A DNA stretch of 50,337 nucleotides from Bacteroidaceae bacterium. GTDB lineage: Bacteria; Bacteroidota; Bacteroidia; Bacteroidales; Barnesiellaceae_A. How positions within the stretch are numbered: position 1 is the stretch's first letter; each line of letters opens with the position of its first letter. The stretch lies in NCBI GenBank assembly GCA_017935645.1, contig JAGBHF010000042.1:1-50337 (forward strand), written 5' to 3'. Positions 26,173 through 35,256 of the stretch are shown one piece after another. Made by a program: the position numbers and the translations under genes. The notes beneath the pieces are model-generated. The model was given only the letters and a program-made list of their open reading frames with translations. It had not been told where the DNA came from and did not search any database.

Positions 26173-28073
26173 TTGTTGTCTTGTGTGATGGTTACGACAT
26201 ATACACCGCGAGCGGGTGCGGGGAGTTGCACGCCTGTTGAGTGAGATGTGTGCGATGCAACTTGTGTGCCGGCCATGTTGTAGAGGGTAATGTGTGCCGG
26301 TGCAGCAGATGACAATGCGATGTAGATATACTCATCGGCAGCGTAGCACGCAGTGTGTTGATTGTCGATGACGCTGTTGATGCCGGCTACGAGGTCCGAC
26401 TCGTCGGCATTGACGATAGAACCATCGGTAGTGTCGATAATCATCGCTACAATCTTCACGTTGCCGGGGGTGAGGATGCTCTCGGGAAGGTCGAAGGTGT
26501 AAGAGTTGGTGTGTTCCTCACCGGCAATGAGTTGTGCGGGGACACTGTTTTCGATGCCTTGATAGTTGTCGTAGATGGCACGACCTACGTGGTTGAATAC
26601 GAAGTCTTTAATAGTTGAGGGTTGATTTTCCCATCCGTTGAGTTCAACATCACCACCCGAGTAGCCGTTCTTTTGGTAATAGCCATTCTCATATACATTG
26701 TTCTCAACCACAGCAAATTCCAGACGGTATTGCAAGTCGTATTGGTCAATGGCGGCGCGAACTGTAGCGTCGAGTTTAACTTGGTTGTTTTCGTACACAA
26801 TATTGCTGAGTACCACTTCGGTGGGGGTAACAGTGCTCAATTCCTCCAAGAAGTGAGTCTCCATACCGCCATTGGTAGTTACATATTTCTTCACGCCGTC
26901 TACTACTACTTCGGCCATGATAGTTGAAGTGGCGAGAGCTTTCTTGCGATTGACATAGGCCGAAGGAAGACCGCTGAAACCGAGTTTTTGGAAATAGTAG
27001 TCATCGGCCATGTAGTCTTGGTTGTGAACGGCGATACCTACGAATTGTTCGGGGTATTTTTCTTGAAGAATTTCCATAGCAACAATACCTACGGGGCAGA
27101 ATGAGCACCACATACCGGTACCTTCTTCAATGACAACACGTTGTGCGGGCTTGAACTTGAAGGCAGTGGCGCTGCAGGCTTGTTCATTGTAATTAACGCC
27201 ATTTACTACACCACCAAACGAGTATTGTACAGTCTCGCCATTGACAATGGGAATGGTAGTGGCAAAAGTGTGATTGTATACCTCGTACTTGTTGATGTTG
27301 ACATTGGTGACAGTCTCGGTAAATACCTCATCGTTGTAACGGTAGAAGAGGGTCATATCGGTGATGGGTTCGTTGCTGTAAGAGGTAACAGCCAGACTTA
27401 CATTGAAGGCCTCGGTGTCGTAAACGTAGTCGCCGGTAGTGTTTTCAATGTTGCAATTACCATAAGAACCTTCAACAAGGATGTTGTCGATACAGATGAA
27501 GTCGCCTTGAGCGCTGTTGTTGTGGAATGCAATATAGATGGTTTCGCCCTCATATTGAGAGAGGTCTATTTCGTGGTGCGACCATTCGCCGAGGGGCTCA
27601 TTGTCGGTAGCGAATACAGGCTCTTGTGTAAAGTCGGCGGGATTGTTGCCGGTTGTAGAGACGAGCACACGGTATCCGGCTGATACTTTTTGTTGGCTCT
27701 TGAGCGATTGCGAATCCCAAGCGAGTGTAGCATCGTTTCCGCGCACCCAAATGGCGGGAGTTATGAGCCAATCGTCGGATGGCTTAAGCTCGATACCTTC
27801 AATCTCTTTGTAACGGCAGGCCGAAGCGGCAAAGTAGTTGCTTGTGCCCAACTCCTTCTTACGTGCCCAAGCCTCACCTTGCTTAATACCGCCTTGCACC
27901 ATAGTGTAGTGTAGGGTTTGCTCGTCGAGGTCGTAAGTTGAGTAGTCGGCGGGAATACCGTCGGAGAAGTCGCAAGAGTGATATGTAATGTAATCTTGCT
28001 CCTGAGCCGAAGATGTGAAAGAGAAAAGCGTTGTGGGGAGTAGCAATCCTATGCCGAGTAGAAAATTTTTCAT
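26142..28073 (-). CDS. T9SS-secreted Omp28-related protein with thioredoxin-like CxxC domain
   Basis: 643 residues. Signal peptide (1-23), a choice-of-anchor J-like sandwich (about 28-200, with DDWLITPAIWV), a middle beta region, then an Omp28-type domain with GTGMWCSFCPVG (C323, C326) in a thioredoxin-like setting (GLPSAYVNRK supplies the cis-Pro-like loop), and a C-terminal T9SS sorting domain of about 70 residues ending THKVVVR. Expected on the cell surface. The CxxC pair could be redox-active or structural. The single gene is upstream-bounded by the terminator at 28101-28144 of the neighbour. Confidence 0.82.
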   Translation of the reverse strand: MKNFLLGIGLLLPTTLFSFTSSAQEQDYITYHSCDFSDGIPADYSTYDLDEQTLHYTMVQGGIKQGEAWARKKELGTSNYFAASACRYKEIEGIELKPSDDWLITPAIWVRGNDATLAWDSQSLKSQQKVSAGYRVLVSTTGNNPADFTQEPVFATDNEPLGEWSHHEIDLSQYEGETIYIAFHNNSAQGDFICIDNILVEGSYGNCNIENTTGDYVYDTEAFNVSLAVTSYSNEPITDMTLFYRYNDEVFTETVTNVNINKYEVYNHTFATTIPIVNGETVQYSFGGVVNGVNYNEQACSATAFKFKPAQRVVIEEGTGMWCSFCPVGIVAMEILQEKYPEQFVGIAVHNQDYMADDYYFQKLGFSGLPSAYVNRKKALATSTIMAEVVVDGVKKYVTTNGGMETHFLEELSTVTPTEVVLSNIVYENNQVKLDATVRAAIDQYDLQYRLEFAVVENNVYENGYYQKNGYSGGDVELNGWENQPSTIKDFVFNHVGRAIYDNYQGIENSVPAQLIAGEEHTNSYTFDLPESILTPGNVKIVAMIIDTTDGSIVNADESDLVAGINSVIDNQHTACYAADEYIYIALSSAAPAHITLYNMAGTQVASHTSHSTGVQLPAPARGVYVVTITQDNNTSTHKVVVR

Positions 28074-28100
28074 AAGACTATAATTGAATATGTGTGTAAA

Positions 28101-28144
28101 ACCAAAAGCAGACAGCTACTGTAGTGTTGTTGTCTGCTTTTGGT
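28101..28144 (-). terminator. Terminator of the 28160 gene
   Basis: Perfect 14-base arms ACCAAAAGCAGACA (28101-28114) and TGTCTGCTTTTGGT (28131-28144). Confidence 0.8.
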
Positions 28145-28159
28145 GTATTTAGTGAATAG

Positions 28160-29449
28160 TTATTTTATGATAAACTTGCCGCTTATAATATCGTTATTGA
28201 TATTGGCTTGATATATATATATACCCTCTTGCAAGTTGTTTAGGTCTATTTCTTGGCAGTTGTTTGCACTGTATACCAATGAGCCGTTGATGTTGTATAT
28301 TGTAACGTTGGCCGAGTCATTGAGGTATAGCGTATTGTTGTGAACGTAAACGTTGTTGTTGTGAATTGTAGTGTTAACCGAGGCTTTCAACATGCTCTTA
28401 TCGTATCGATATATACCGCCTTCGTTGGGTTCGTTCCAAGGCTCGTCATAAAGGGCGATATATACATATTGGTCGTCGCTATCGATAACGAGGGGCGATT
28501 TATAGTACTTCGTGTCGTTGCTTACGTAATAGGGGATGCCATCAGAGAATGTGTCCCAAGTTTGTCCGAAGTCGTTTGTGAAGTAAAGACCACCTTGTTG
28601 AAGTGCCACGATGATGGTGTTGTCGAAGCAGTGCATTGCGCGCACATTGTTATCAATCATACCCTCGGGACGGGGAACTTCACCCCAAGAAGAGCCACCG
28701 TCTTCGGTGTACTCGAGGAAGGGAACTTTGTCGGTGTAGTTGGTGATAGCTCTACCGCAAATGAGTTTGTTTTGGTAAGTTGTTGTTACGCCCATGAAGT
28801 TGCTGTCGCTGCGGAGCAACTCCCATGTGTAGTTTTCTTCGTTGAGGCGATAGACGAAGAATGCGCCAAAGAGGAGTAGTTGGCCATTGTTTTGGTCAAA
28901 TTTGTAGAACGAGTCGATAGCAGGTCCGTACTCGGTTTCGTACATGAGCGATTGACGGTCGGTCATAGTCCATGTTTCGCCAAAGTCTTCGCTGTACATA
29001 GCACCACCACCATTCATGTCGGCGATGAAGAGCTTGTCCTTGAAGTATGTAATGGCATAAGCCATGTCGCCTTCGGCAGCACCTTCAGAGATGTACTCCG
29101 ATAGGATGTAACTGTAATTGAGAACCTCCCAAGTCACGCCGTTGTCTTTTGAGCGAGCAAGGCTGCTATACTCGCCCGATGCAATAATGTATTCGCCGGC
29201 TTGAATCATGGTGTTGTAGGCGTAGTCCTCAACCTCGGCTTTAATCCAAGTTGCGCCTTTGTCTTGCGAGTAGTATATACCGCCAGAGTAGTCAAATTGG
29301 AAGTCAGACGAAATGAGATTGCCGTTGGGAGCAACCATAATGCATTGAGCAGCGGGGAGAGCTTGAATTTTTTCCCATTGAGCTGATGCTTGTTGTGTTG
29401 TAGCTGCAACAAATATTGTTGCGAGAAGTAAGAAGTATTTTTTCACCAT
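28160..29449 (-). CDS. T9SS-secreted beta-propeller (BNR/sortilin-like) protein
   Basis: 429 residues. Signal peptide (1-23), then several repeats of the form YSQDKGATW, SKDNGVTW, SEDFGETW, TEDGGSSW, TNDFGQTW at intervals of about 45-60 residues: the Asp-box pattern S/T-x-D-x-G-x-T-W of sialidase/BNR and sortilin-type propellers. The tail from about residue 360 is a T9SS sorting domain (ending GIYIYQANINNDIISGKFIIK, last residues KFIIK). No sialidase catalytic arginine triad was identified, so binding rather than hydrolysis is more likely. Own promoter at 29473-29504. Confidence 0.8.
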   Translation of the reverse strand: MVKKYFLLLATIFVAATTQQASAQWEKIQALPAAQCIMVAPNGNLISSDFQFDYSGGIYYSQDKGATWIKAEVEDYAYNTMIQAGEYIIASGEYSSLARSKDNGVTWEVLNYSYILSEYISEGAAEGDMAYAITYFKDKLFIADMNGGGAMYSEDFGETWTMTDRQSLMYETEYGPAIDSFYKFDQNNGQLLLFGAFFVYRLNEENYTWELLRSDSNFMGVTTTYQNKLICGRAITNYTDKVPFLEYTEDGGSSWGEVPRPEGMIDNNVRAMHCFDNTIIVALQQGGLYFTNDFGQTWDTFSDGIPYYVSNDTKYYKSPLVIDSDDQYVYIALYDEPWNEPNEGGIYRYDKSMLKASVNTTIHNNNVYVHNNTLYLNDSANVTIYNINGSLVYSANNCQEIDLNNLQEGIYIYQANINNDIISGKFIIK

Positions 29450-29472
29450 ATCTATAAGTATTTAAATTTATG

Positions 29473-29504
29473 CAAAAATATTAGCCATAGGATGTAAAAG
29501 CAAG
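29473..29504 (-). promoter_or_regulatory. Promoter for the 28160 gene
   Basis: Minus strand: CTTG (29501-29504), 20 bases, TATTTTTG (29473-29480). Confidence 0.65.
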
Positions 29505-29699
29505 AATAAAGTGTTAAAAAATGTAAAATACGGGTGCGTAGAGTGTTTTGTGGCAATATTGACCGATATAATATGGGGGGATATGAATAGTTTATGATTT
29601 ATCTCAACATCTTCCTACAGTTGCGTAGTTGTAGGACTTATCAGTAAACCCTCTAAAAGGCGTGCGGAGATAGCATAAGAGGCGATTGCAAATAAAGAC

Positions 29700-29729
29700 G
29701 AATGCACCGACTGTAGAGCCGATGCATTC
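29700..29729 (-). terminator. Terminator of the floA operon
   Basis: Arms GAATGCACCG (29700-29709) and CGATGCATTC (29720-29729) pair with one mismatch or wobble; T-rich sequence follows on the minus strand. Confidence 0.6.
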
Positions 29730-29760
29730 TTGAAAAAAATATATGATAAAGGCGTTTTTA

Positions 29761-30741
29761 TTATTTATTGTCCGCTTTGGGAGTTGACGGTTTGGCGATG
29801 TTTTCGCGCATAGCGGTATCGGCCTCGATATTTTTCATTTTATAGTAGTCCATGATACCAAGGTTGCCGTTGCGGAATGCCTCAGCCATTGCACGCGGAA
29901 CTTCGGCCTCAGCCTCGATAACTTTGGCTTTGGCTTCTTGAGCCTTGGCTTTCATCTCTTGTTCGAGGGCGATAGCCATCGCGCGACGCTCTTCGGCCTT
30001 GGCTTGAGCGATGTTCTTGTCGGCTTGAGCTTGGTCGATTTGCAATGTAGCACCGATGTTCTTACCTATATCGATATCGGCGATGTCGATAGAGAGAATT
30101 TCGAATGCAGTACCCGAGTCGAGACCCTTGCGCAAAACAAGTTTAGAGATAGAGTCGGGATTTTCCAACACCTCTTTGTGAGAAATGCTTGAACCGATAG
30201 ATGAAACGATACCTTCGCCTACGCGAGCCAAAATGGTGTCTTCGCCTGCACCACCCACCAATTGACGGATGTTGGCACGTACGGTAACACGAGCTTTGGC
30301 AATGAGCTGGATACCGTCTTTGGCAACAGCTGTAACGGGAGGAGTGTCGATAACCTTGGGGTTAACCGACATTTGCACCGCTTCGTAAACGTTACGACCA
30401 GCCAAGTCGATAGCCGAAGCCATCTTGAAGTCCAACTCGATGTTGGCCTTTGCTGCCGATACAAGTGCATGAACAACGCGCTCAACGTGACCACCTGCAA
30501 GGTAGTGCGCCTCAAGTTCGTCGCGAGTAATGGTGCTAAGACCAGCCTTGTGTGCCTCAATCATACCGCTGACAATAACTTGTGGCGGTACTTTACGAAT
30601 GCGCATCAAGAAGAGTTGCAAGAGCGAGATATTCACGCCCGATACACGTGCCGACAGCCACAAAAGGAAGGGCACGAAATAGAAGAACAGAGCTATCAAG
30701 ACGATAACTGCCGCCAATAGTAAAATTGTAATTACTTCCAT
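29761..30741 (-). CDS. floA: Flotillin-like protein FloA
   Basis: 326 residues. One N-terminal hydrophobic helix (about 3-30), an SPFH-type domain ([43 protein letters not shown]; quoted in parts) and an Ala/Glu/Lys-rich coiled-coil segment at about 230-290 ([20 protein letters not shown]). Bacterial flotillins organise membrane microdomains. Directly downstream of a short nfeD gene, the usual arrangement, since NfeD anchors or regulates the flotillin. Last gene of a three-gene unit. Confidence 0.92.
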   Translation of the reverse strand: MEVITILLLAAVIVLIALFFYFVPFLLWLSARVSGVNISLLQLFLMRIRKVPPQVIVSGMIEAHKAGLSTITRDELEAHYLAGGHVERVVHALVSAAKANIELDFKMASAIDLAGRNVYEAVQMSVNPKVIDTPPVTAVAKDGIQLIAKARVTVRANIRQLVGGAGEDTILARVGEGIVSSIGSSISHKEVLENPDSISKLVLRKGLDSGTAFEILSIDIADIDIGKNIGATLQIDQAQADKNIAQAKAEERRAMAIALEQEMKAKAQEAKAKVIEAEAEVPRAMAEAFRNGNLGIMDYYKMKNIEADTAMRENIAKPSTPKADNK

Positions 30742-30776
30742 GATGTATTGTTTTAAAAATTAATGTTTCTAAAGAG

Positions 30777-31253
30777 TTATGCTTGTTGCTTAGGCTCGAC
30801 AAATATGGTGGTACGTTCAATCTTGGTAACGACTACCGGAGTATTCTCCTCGATAAAGTCAAGAGCCCGGGCTTCGGCTGTTGTGTTGCCAATGAGTACG
30901 CGCCCCATAGGGTTGAGTCGCGAGAGTGTAGTGCCTACGTCGCCCACTTGAATGGTGCTATCGACCTCGGTAGGAGCAGTGGCATCGATATTGGTGTGCA
31001 ACGACATGCGGTCGAGGGTGCGAGAGCGCATGAAATACCATATAATAAGTATGGTGAGCAATATGGCAATTGTTAGTGCAACCATACCCACTACCATGCC
31101 CATGTGGGTAAATGCATAGTATAGCGCAACACCGTAGAATACAATAGAGAGAAATCCTGCAACGGAGAGTCCCGGAAGGAAAAACAACTCGAGGATGAGC
31201 AGGAATATAGCGATGGCTAAAAGTACTACAATGATAATGCTGTCGAGTAACAT
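30777..31253 (-). CDS. Short NfeD family membrane protein
   Basis: 158 residues: three hydrophobic segments (about 3-25, 30-50, 55-75) and a C-terminal soluble OB-fold NfeD domain with VGDVGTTLSRLNPMGRVLIG and ALDFIEENTPVVV. It lacks the ClpP-like protease domain found in the long NfeD at 20765. Sits 35 bases upstream of floA and 12 bases after the TPR gene, so all three are probably one operon. Confidence 0.88.
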   Translation of the reverse strand: MLLDSIIIVVLLAIAIFLLILELFFLPGLSVAGFLSIVFYGVALYYAFTHMGMVVGMVALTIAILLTILIIWYFMRSRTLDRMSLHTNIDATAPTEVDSTIQVGDVGTTLSRLNPMGRVLIGNTTAEARALDFIEENTPVVVTKIERTTIFVEPKQQA

Positions 31254-31265
31254 AGGCCTTAGGTT

Positions 31266-32729
31266 TTATTCGATGTTGATATCCAAGAAGTTGAGCTCGG
31301 CACGGCGGGCACGATTCTCGTAGATTAATGGCGACTCGTTGTTGTTGAGTATCTCTTGCTCGAGGTTGAGAATGGTGTTGCTCAGTTGGGCCTTCTCGGA
31401 TGAGTTGGCGCGAGCATATTGTTGTCGTAGAGCGTTCAATTGAGCCTTGCGGTTGTCGATTTTTTGTTGCAGAGCGCGAGCTTGTTCATAGTATTGTCGA
31501 GCTTCGGAATTCTTGAAGTTGCTCATTTGTGTATAAACCAAACCGTCGCAAAGTACAAAGTAGAACTCTTGACGAGTTAATTTGCTCATATTTGGTGAAA
31601 TAGAAGCAATTTTTTCGAGCAGGGTAGAGTAGTCGGCATCTTCGACCCAAGTATCGGCGATAGAGGAAAGTTTAGCTAAAGCGGGCAACTTTTCGTTGTC
31701 GGAGCTGTAAACTTCCTTGGACTCGTTGGGGATGAAAATGTATAGAGTGAGCATGCCGGGGATGTGGTTGCGGTCGGTAATGAACCAACCTGCACCCGTG
31801 TGCTCGTCGATAGCCATCATGAAGTCGTTGTCGAACGAGTTGAATGGCATACCAAGGTTTTGGGGTAACATATAATCGCCACGCTCCGAGTTGAACATGG
31901 TAATAAACAGGTCGTATCCGCCCAGACTGTTGCTACCATCTTGGGCAAAGTATAGTGTTGGTCCGTCGCTGAGCAGGTAGGGGTAGTTCTGATTGTCGTC
32001 GGTGTTGATATTGTCGGAAATAGAATGGAGCGGACTCCAATCGGACCCGACAAGGTTATTTGATACACATAGGTCGTAGTTGTCGTCAATACGGTGTCCC
32101 ATGTAGATGGCATCGGCTCGTTGGGGTATGTAGGCAATGGCGTTGCTGTTGGCTTGCAGTGCTTCGGGAAGAGAGTTGAAATCGACTAAACGACCGGCCT
32201 CGGGCGACAAACGATAGTGCTTGATAAAGTCGAGCGAGTCGATGGCAATGCTGTCGATGACTTGTACACACTCGACACCACGCATCATCTTTTGTCCCAT
32301 CTTGGCCATTGCAATGCGCTTGTCAATGTCCTCGATAGGATTTTTCTTGTCTTTCTTGATAAAGGTAAGATAGGCATTGTAGGCATCGATAGCCTCCTCA
32401 AAACGGTATAGAGCCATATATACCTCGGCCAAGTAGTAGTTGGATAGAGTAACTTTGCGTTCGACGCCTTGTTTTAGGTATTTTATGGCGTCTTCATACT
32501 GTCGCATGTGGTAGAGGCACACACCATACCAATGGTTGTACGAGCCGTGTTTGGGTTTCTTCTTCAGCTCGGCCTTAAAGGTAGGAGCCGCCTTCTCGTA
32601 TTGACCGGCTTTGTACAATTCGCGAGCTTCGTCGAGCGAGTATATCTCGGCTTGTGCAGTCGTGTAGCTACCCATGGCTACAAGGCTTATAATAATGGTA
32701 TATAAAAGTTGACGCATAGGTTGTGACAT
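31266..32729 (-). CDS. TPR / WD40-like (PD40) repeat protein, secreted
   Basis: 487 residues (or 483 from the ATG at 32717). Signal peptide, TPR units at about 30-140 (YKAGQYEKAAPTFKAEL, YEDAIKYLKQGV, FEEAIDAYNAYL), a beta-propeller-like segment with PYLLSDGPTLYFAQDG near 250 typical of PD40 repeats, and a C-terminal coiled coil (about 420-470). The layout recalls periplasmic TPR-PD40 proteins of the T9SS or peptidoglycan-associated kind, but no OmpA domain is present. Exact role unknown. First gene before nfeD and floA. Confidence 0.72.
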   Translation of the reverse strand: MSQPMRQLLYTIIISLVAMGSYTTAQAEIYSLDEARELYKAGQYEKAAPTFKAELKKKPKHGSYNHWYGVCLYHMRQYEDAIKYLKQGVERKVTLSNYYLAEVYMALYRFEEAIDAYNAYLTFIKKDKKNPIEDIDKRIAMAKMGQKMMRGVECVQVIDSIAIDSLDFIKHYRLSPEAGRLVDFNSLPEALQANSNAIAYIPQRADAIYMGHRIDDNYDLCVSNNLVGSDWSPLHSISDNINTDDNQNYPYLLSDGPTLYFAQDGSNSLGGYDLFITMFNSERGDYMLPQNLGMPFNSFDNDFMMAIDEHTGAGWFITDRNHIPGMLTLYIFIPNESKEVYSSDNEKLPALAKLSSIADTWVEDADYSTLLEKIASISPNMSKLTRQEFYFVLCDGLVYTQMSNFKNSEARQYYEQARALQQKIDNRKAQLNALRQQYARANSSEKAQLSNTILNLEQEILNNNESPLIYENRARRAELNFLDINIE

Positions 32730-32752
32730 TAACTTGTTCTTTGCAGTCTACG

Positions 32753-32760
32753 CAAAGATA
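32753..32760 (-). promoter_or_regulatory. -7 box for the TPR-nfeD-floA unit
   Basis: TATCTTTG followed by CG on the minus strand, 24 bases ahead of ATG 32729; no convincing -33 box. Confidence 0.5.
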
Positions 32761-32797
32761 GTAAGTTTTTTGTAAAAACCACCTATAATAACTTATT

Positions 32798-33283
32798 TTA
32801 GGATATAATTTGTGGTAGAAAGTTCTTCTCGAAATTGCGCATATCATCGACCGAAGCAAAAGCCTCACGCGAGAGGTAGAAGTACGTGTTGTTTCCGGTG
32901 AAGATATAGAAGGCTTTGTTGTCTATCTCGATGCGTTGTACATCCTTCCAATAGAGGATGTTGCGTGTCTGCTCGTTGTAAATACAGTCGATGCCTTGGG
33001 GGTGAATGATGACGCTCTTTTCGACGACCGAGAAGAAGGCTTCGGGGCGTAGGGCATAGTTGTAGTAGAAGATGAATAGTATCAAGGGCAAGATGATGAA
33101 GATGAACATGAGCAGTATGATGCCAAATCGGAGGTCGAAACAGGTAGCACCGATGAGTAAAGCGAGGGAGAGAATGGTGAGGCTGAGCCAGCGCACGAGC
33201 ATGCGACGCAATATGACGGTGAAATATCGCGATGAAGATATGCGAAAGGGTAGTGTCTGGAACAGTGCTTGAGGTGAGTCCAT
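32798..33283 (-). CDS. YcxB-like membrane protein
   Basis: 161 residues. Two adjacent transmembrane helices (about 35-55 and 60-82) followed by a soluble domain of about 75 residues (SVIIHPQGIDCIYNEQTRNI, then YWKDVQRIEIDNKAFYIF) of the type named YcxB-like C-terminal domain, related in fold to PH-like modules. Function unknown. The start codon overlaps the stop of the preceding SPOR gene by one base (TAATG), so translation is likely coupled; ATG 33283 chosen for that reason and because seven upstream codons lie within the preceding gene. Confidence 0.72.
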   Translation of the reverse strand: MDSPQALFQTLPFRISSSRYFTVILRRMLVRWLSLTILSLALLIGATCFDLRFGIILLMFIFIILPLILFIFYYNYALRPEAFFSVVEKSVIIHPQGIDCIYNEQTRNILYWKDVQRIEIDNKAFYIFTGNNTYFYLSREAFASVDDMRNFEKNFLPQIIS

Positions 33284-34299
33284 TATCGGGTAGAACAAAT
33301 CCAAATGCCGTTGACGGGCAGTTGCGATTGAGCTGTAATTTCGTCGAGACGGCTCTGAGCCTGTTGCATGGTGTTGTAACCCTCTATGTACAAGCGATAT
33401 CGTCCGTCACTCTCGTAGATGTTGATGCGCTCGGTAACACCCTGGGTGGCAAACTCGGCAATTTGTTTCTCAGCAAGTGTACGCGAGGGTAATGAGCCAA
33501 TAACCAAGATGTATCGGGGCGTTTCGCCGACGGTGGCGCCGGTTGCGGGAGTGTCGTAGTGAGAAGGTGTGGAAACCATGTCGGTTGCTACCTCTACCGG
33601 TTCGTCAGGTACTATCTCTGTGACAGCCTCTTCGCTAAGAGCGGGAGTGTCGGTGTCGGGGGTGGCAGAATCGTTACTTGTCAAAATTTCGGCGGCAACC
33701 AATGCGGCATAGTCGTTGGAGGGTTGGAAATTATCGACCGGTGTAGAGATGAAAAGCATGAGTATGACGATGGCGGCAATAGAGGCAACGGCTTGAGCTG
33801 TGCGACGATACCAAGTAATCTTTACGGGTTGCTCGATGGTTGTTTCGATGCGTTCCTCCTCGGTGTCTAATGGCAAGAGGTCGGAGAGTAATGGCATAGC
33901 TATCGAGGGTAACAGAGTCAGGCTCTTGTTGACAATGGTAGAGGTAGCCTCGGTGAAGATAATGGCTCCATTGTCTTGGCTTGTGAAAGAGCCGATGTGT
34001 TCAATCGTAACACTGCCACCTTGTTGCAAGGTGTTGTGCCATAGTGCTACTTGCTTGTTGATGTGAGCTATAGCCTCCTCGTAGCTGCATTGCTCGGCTC
34101 TCATGATAGAGTGAGCCAAGAGGGCATCGTTGTGCGTCAATAGCGGGTTGAAGCTGAGCCAACGTCGGGGCGGGATAATCGTATTGTCGGCATTGAAAAG
34201 AGCATGGCTGTGTTGTACAACAAGTGCACCCCATCCGGGCACGACTACACAATCGTGCTGAGTGAGCAGATACTCTATATGTAACGACATACTATTCAT
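33283..34299 (-). CDS. HU-like domain / SPOR domain membrane protein
   Basis: 338 residues. The N-terminal ~130 residues show the bacterial CCDC81-type HU-like pair: HIEYLLTQHDCVVVPGWGALVV then a second half with EEAIAHINKQVALWHNTLQQ and VTIEHIGSFTS. A transmembrane helix follows (about 190-210, AVASIAAIVILMLFI), a Thr/Asp/Glu-rich linker, and a C-terminal SPOR domain (about 260-330, YILVIGSLPSRTLAEKQIAEF). SPOR domains bind denuded peptidoglycan at division sites. So a cytoplasmic HU-like part is tied to a periplasmic cell-wall sensor. ATG 34299 fits a promoter with transcription starting at the codon; ATG 34290 is the alternative. Confidence 0.82.
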   Translation of the reverse strand: MNSMSLHIEYLLTQHDCVVVPGWGALVVQHSHALFNADNTIIPPRRWLSFNPLLTHNDALLAHSIMRAEQCSYEEAIAHINKQVALWHNTLQQGGSVTIEHIGSFTSQDNGAIIFTEATSTIVNKSLTLLPSIAMPLLSDLLPLDTEEERIETTIEQPVKITWYRRTAQAVASIAAIVILMLFISTPVDNFQPSNDYAALVAAEILTSNDSATPDTDTPALSEEAVTEIVPDEPVEVATDMVSTPSHYDTPATGATVGETPRYILVIGSLPSRTLAEKQIAEFATQGVTERINIYESDGRYRLYIEGYNTMQQAQSRLDEITAQSQLPVNGIWICSTR

Positions 34300-34304
34300 C
34301 ACTA

Positions 34305-34336
34305 CAAAGGTAGGGCTATTTGGGCAAGTTTGCAAG
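34305..34336 (-). promoter_or_regulatory. Promoter for the HU-like/SPOR gene
   Basis: Minus strand: CTTG (34333-34336), 20 bases, TACCTTTG (34305-34312). Predicted start of transcription falls on or next to the ATG at 34299. Confidence 0.6.
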
Positions 34337-34354
34337 GAATATTTACAAAAATTA

Positions 34355-35179
34355 TTACTTTGTGATTTCTTCGATAAGGTTGTCGCAGGTAGTAGGGTTG
34401 TAGCCCAGACTGCGTGCATGCTCAACATCGCGCACAGCATCGGCATACTCATATCGAGCTATCTTGCTGTAGGCGCGCAAGATGTATACAAAGGGGTCGT
34501 CGGGGGCCAATTGTATGGCCTGCTCGATGTCCTTGTCGGCGGCAGCCGTTTTGCCCCAAAGGATATATGTCTCGGCACGACCAATATATAGATTGGCTAC
34601 GTCGGGGTTGTCGCGAATGACTTGGTTGTACATCTCAATGGCTTCGTTGTAATAACCTTGAGCCTTGAAGAACGTGGCAAATCCCATGCGAGCCTTGCTG
34701 CTGTTAGGGTTGTTGCTCAACATGTATTCGAGGTCTTTGCGACAAGCAACGGTATCGCCCATCTGCATATAAATAAGTGCGCGGTTGTAAAGCGCATCCT
34801 CGTCACTGTCGTCGAGAATAATGAGGTGGCTGTAATCGGCACAAGCGAGGTCGAGGCTGTCCATCTCGGCATACAGTGCGGCACGGTTGCGCAACAGCGT
34901 AGTGGAGCGTGGTGTCATAAAAAGAGCCATCGAATAGGTGTCGAGCGCCTCTTGATACTTGCCACAATAGCGTTGTACGGTGCCGAGGTTGGATAGTAGG
35001 AGAGAATTTTGGGCATTGGCAGGCTCGGCGCGTAGAGCGTTGAGGAGCGCATTTTCGGCTTTGAGCCATTCGCCTTGTTCGATGTAAATATCGGCACTGT
35101 CGACCCATTGGAAGTATGTGTCGGCATGCGCAAACAATGCCATGAGGCATAGTAGGAGTGAGGCAATAAAGTGTTTCAT
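34355..35179 (-). CDS. Secreted tetratricopeptide repeat protein
   Basis: 274 residues. Signal peptide (1-19, ending FAHA) then six or seven TPR units covering nearly the whole chain (for example SADIYIEQGEWLKAENALLN, GKYQEALDTYSMALFMTP, GYYNEAIEMYNQVIRDNP). Probably a periplasmic scaffold for protein contacts; partner unknown. Start at ATG 35179 for the signal peptide. A TATCTTCG box ends four bases before that ATG, so the mRNA may be leaderless. Confidence 0.8.
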   Translation of the reverse strand: MKHFIASLLLCLMALFAHADTYFQWVDSADIYIEQGEWLKAENALLNALRAEPANAQNSLLLSNLGTVQRYCGKYQEALDTYSMALFMTPRSTTLLRNRAALYAEMDSLDLACADYSHLIILDDSDEDALYNRALIYMQMGDTVACRKDLEYMLSNNPNSSKARMGFATFFKAQGYYNEAIEMYNQVIRDNPDVANLYIGRAETYILWGKTAAADKDIEQAIQLAPDDPFVYILRAYSKIARYEYADAVRDVEHARSLGYNPTTCDNLIEEITK

Positions 35180-35183
35180 ATCG

Positions 35184-35191
35184 CGAAGATA
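35184..35191 (-). promoter_or_regulatory. -7-like box at the TPR gene start
   Basis: TATCTTCG on the minus strand with four bases before the ATG; no -33 box. Variant of TAnnTTTG. Confidence 0.35.
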
Positions 35192-35199
35192 CAACAAAA

Positions 35200-35217
35200 C
35201 CGCACATCAAGGTGCGG
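35200..35217 (-). terminator. Terminator of the 35257 gene
   Basis: Stem CCGCAC (35200-35205) with GTGCGG (35212-35217), minus-strand run TTTTGTTG after it. Confidence 0.65.
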
Positions 35218-35256
35218 CTTTGACATTATTTAATTGTGTGGAGGTGTTGCGGGGCA

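Larger units (their letters stand above)
29450..29760. other. Intergenic region with promoter and hairpins
   Basis: 311 bases without a gene. Holds the promoter of the 28160 gene (29473-29504), a small hairpin CCTACA...TGTAGG (29614-29635) and the terminator after floA (29700-29729). Confidence 0.55.
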
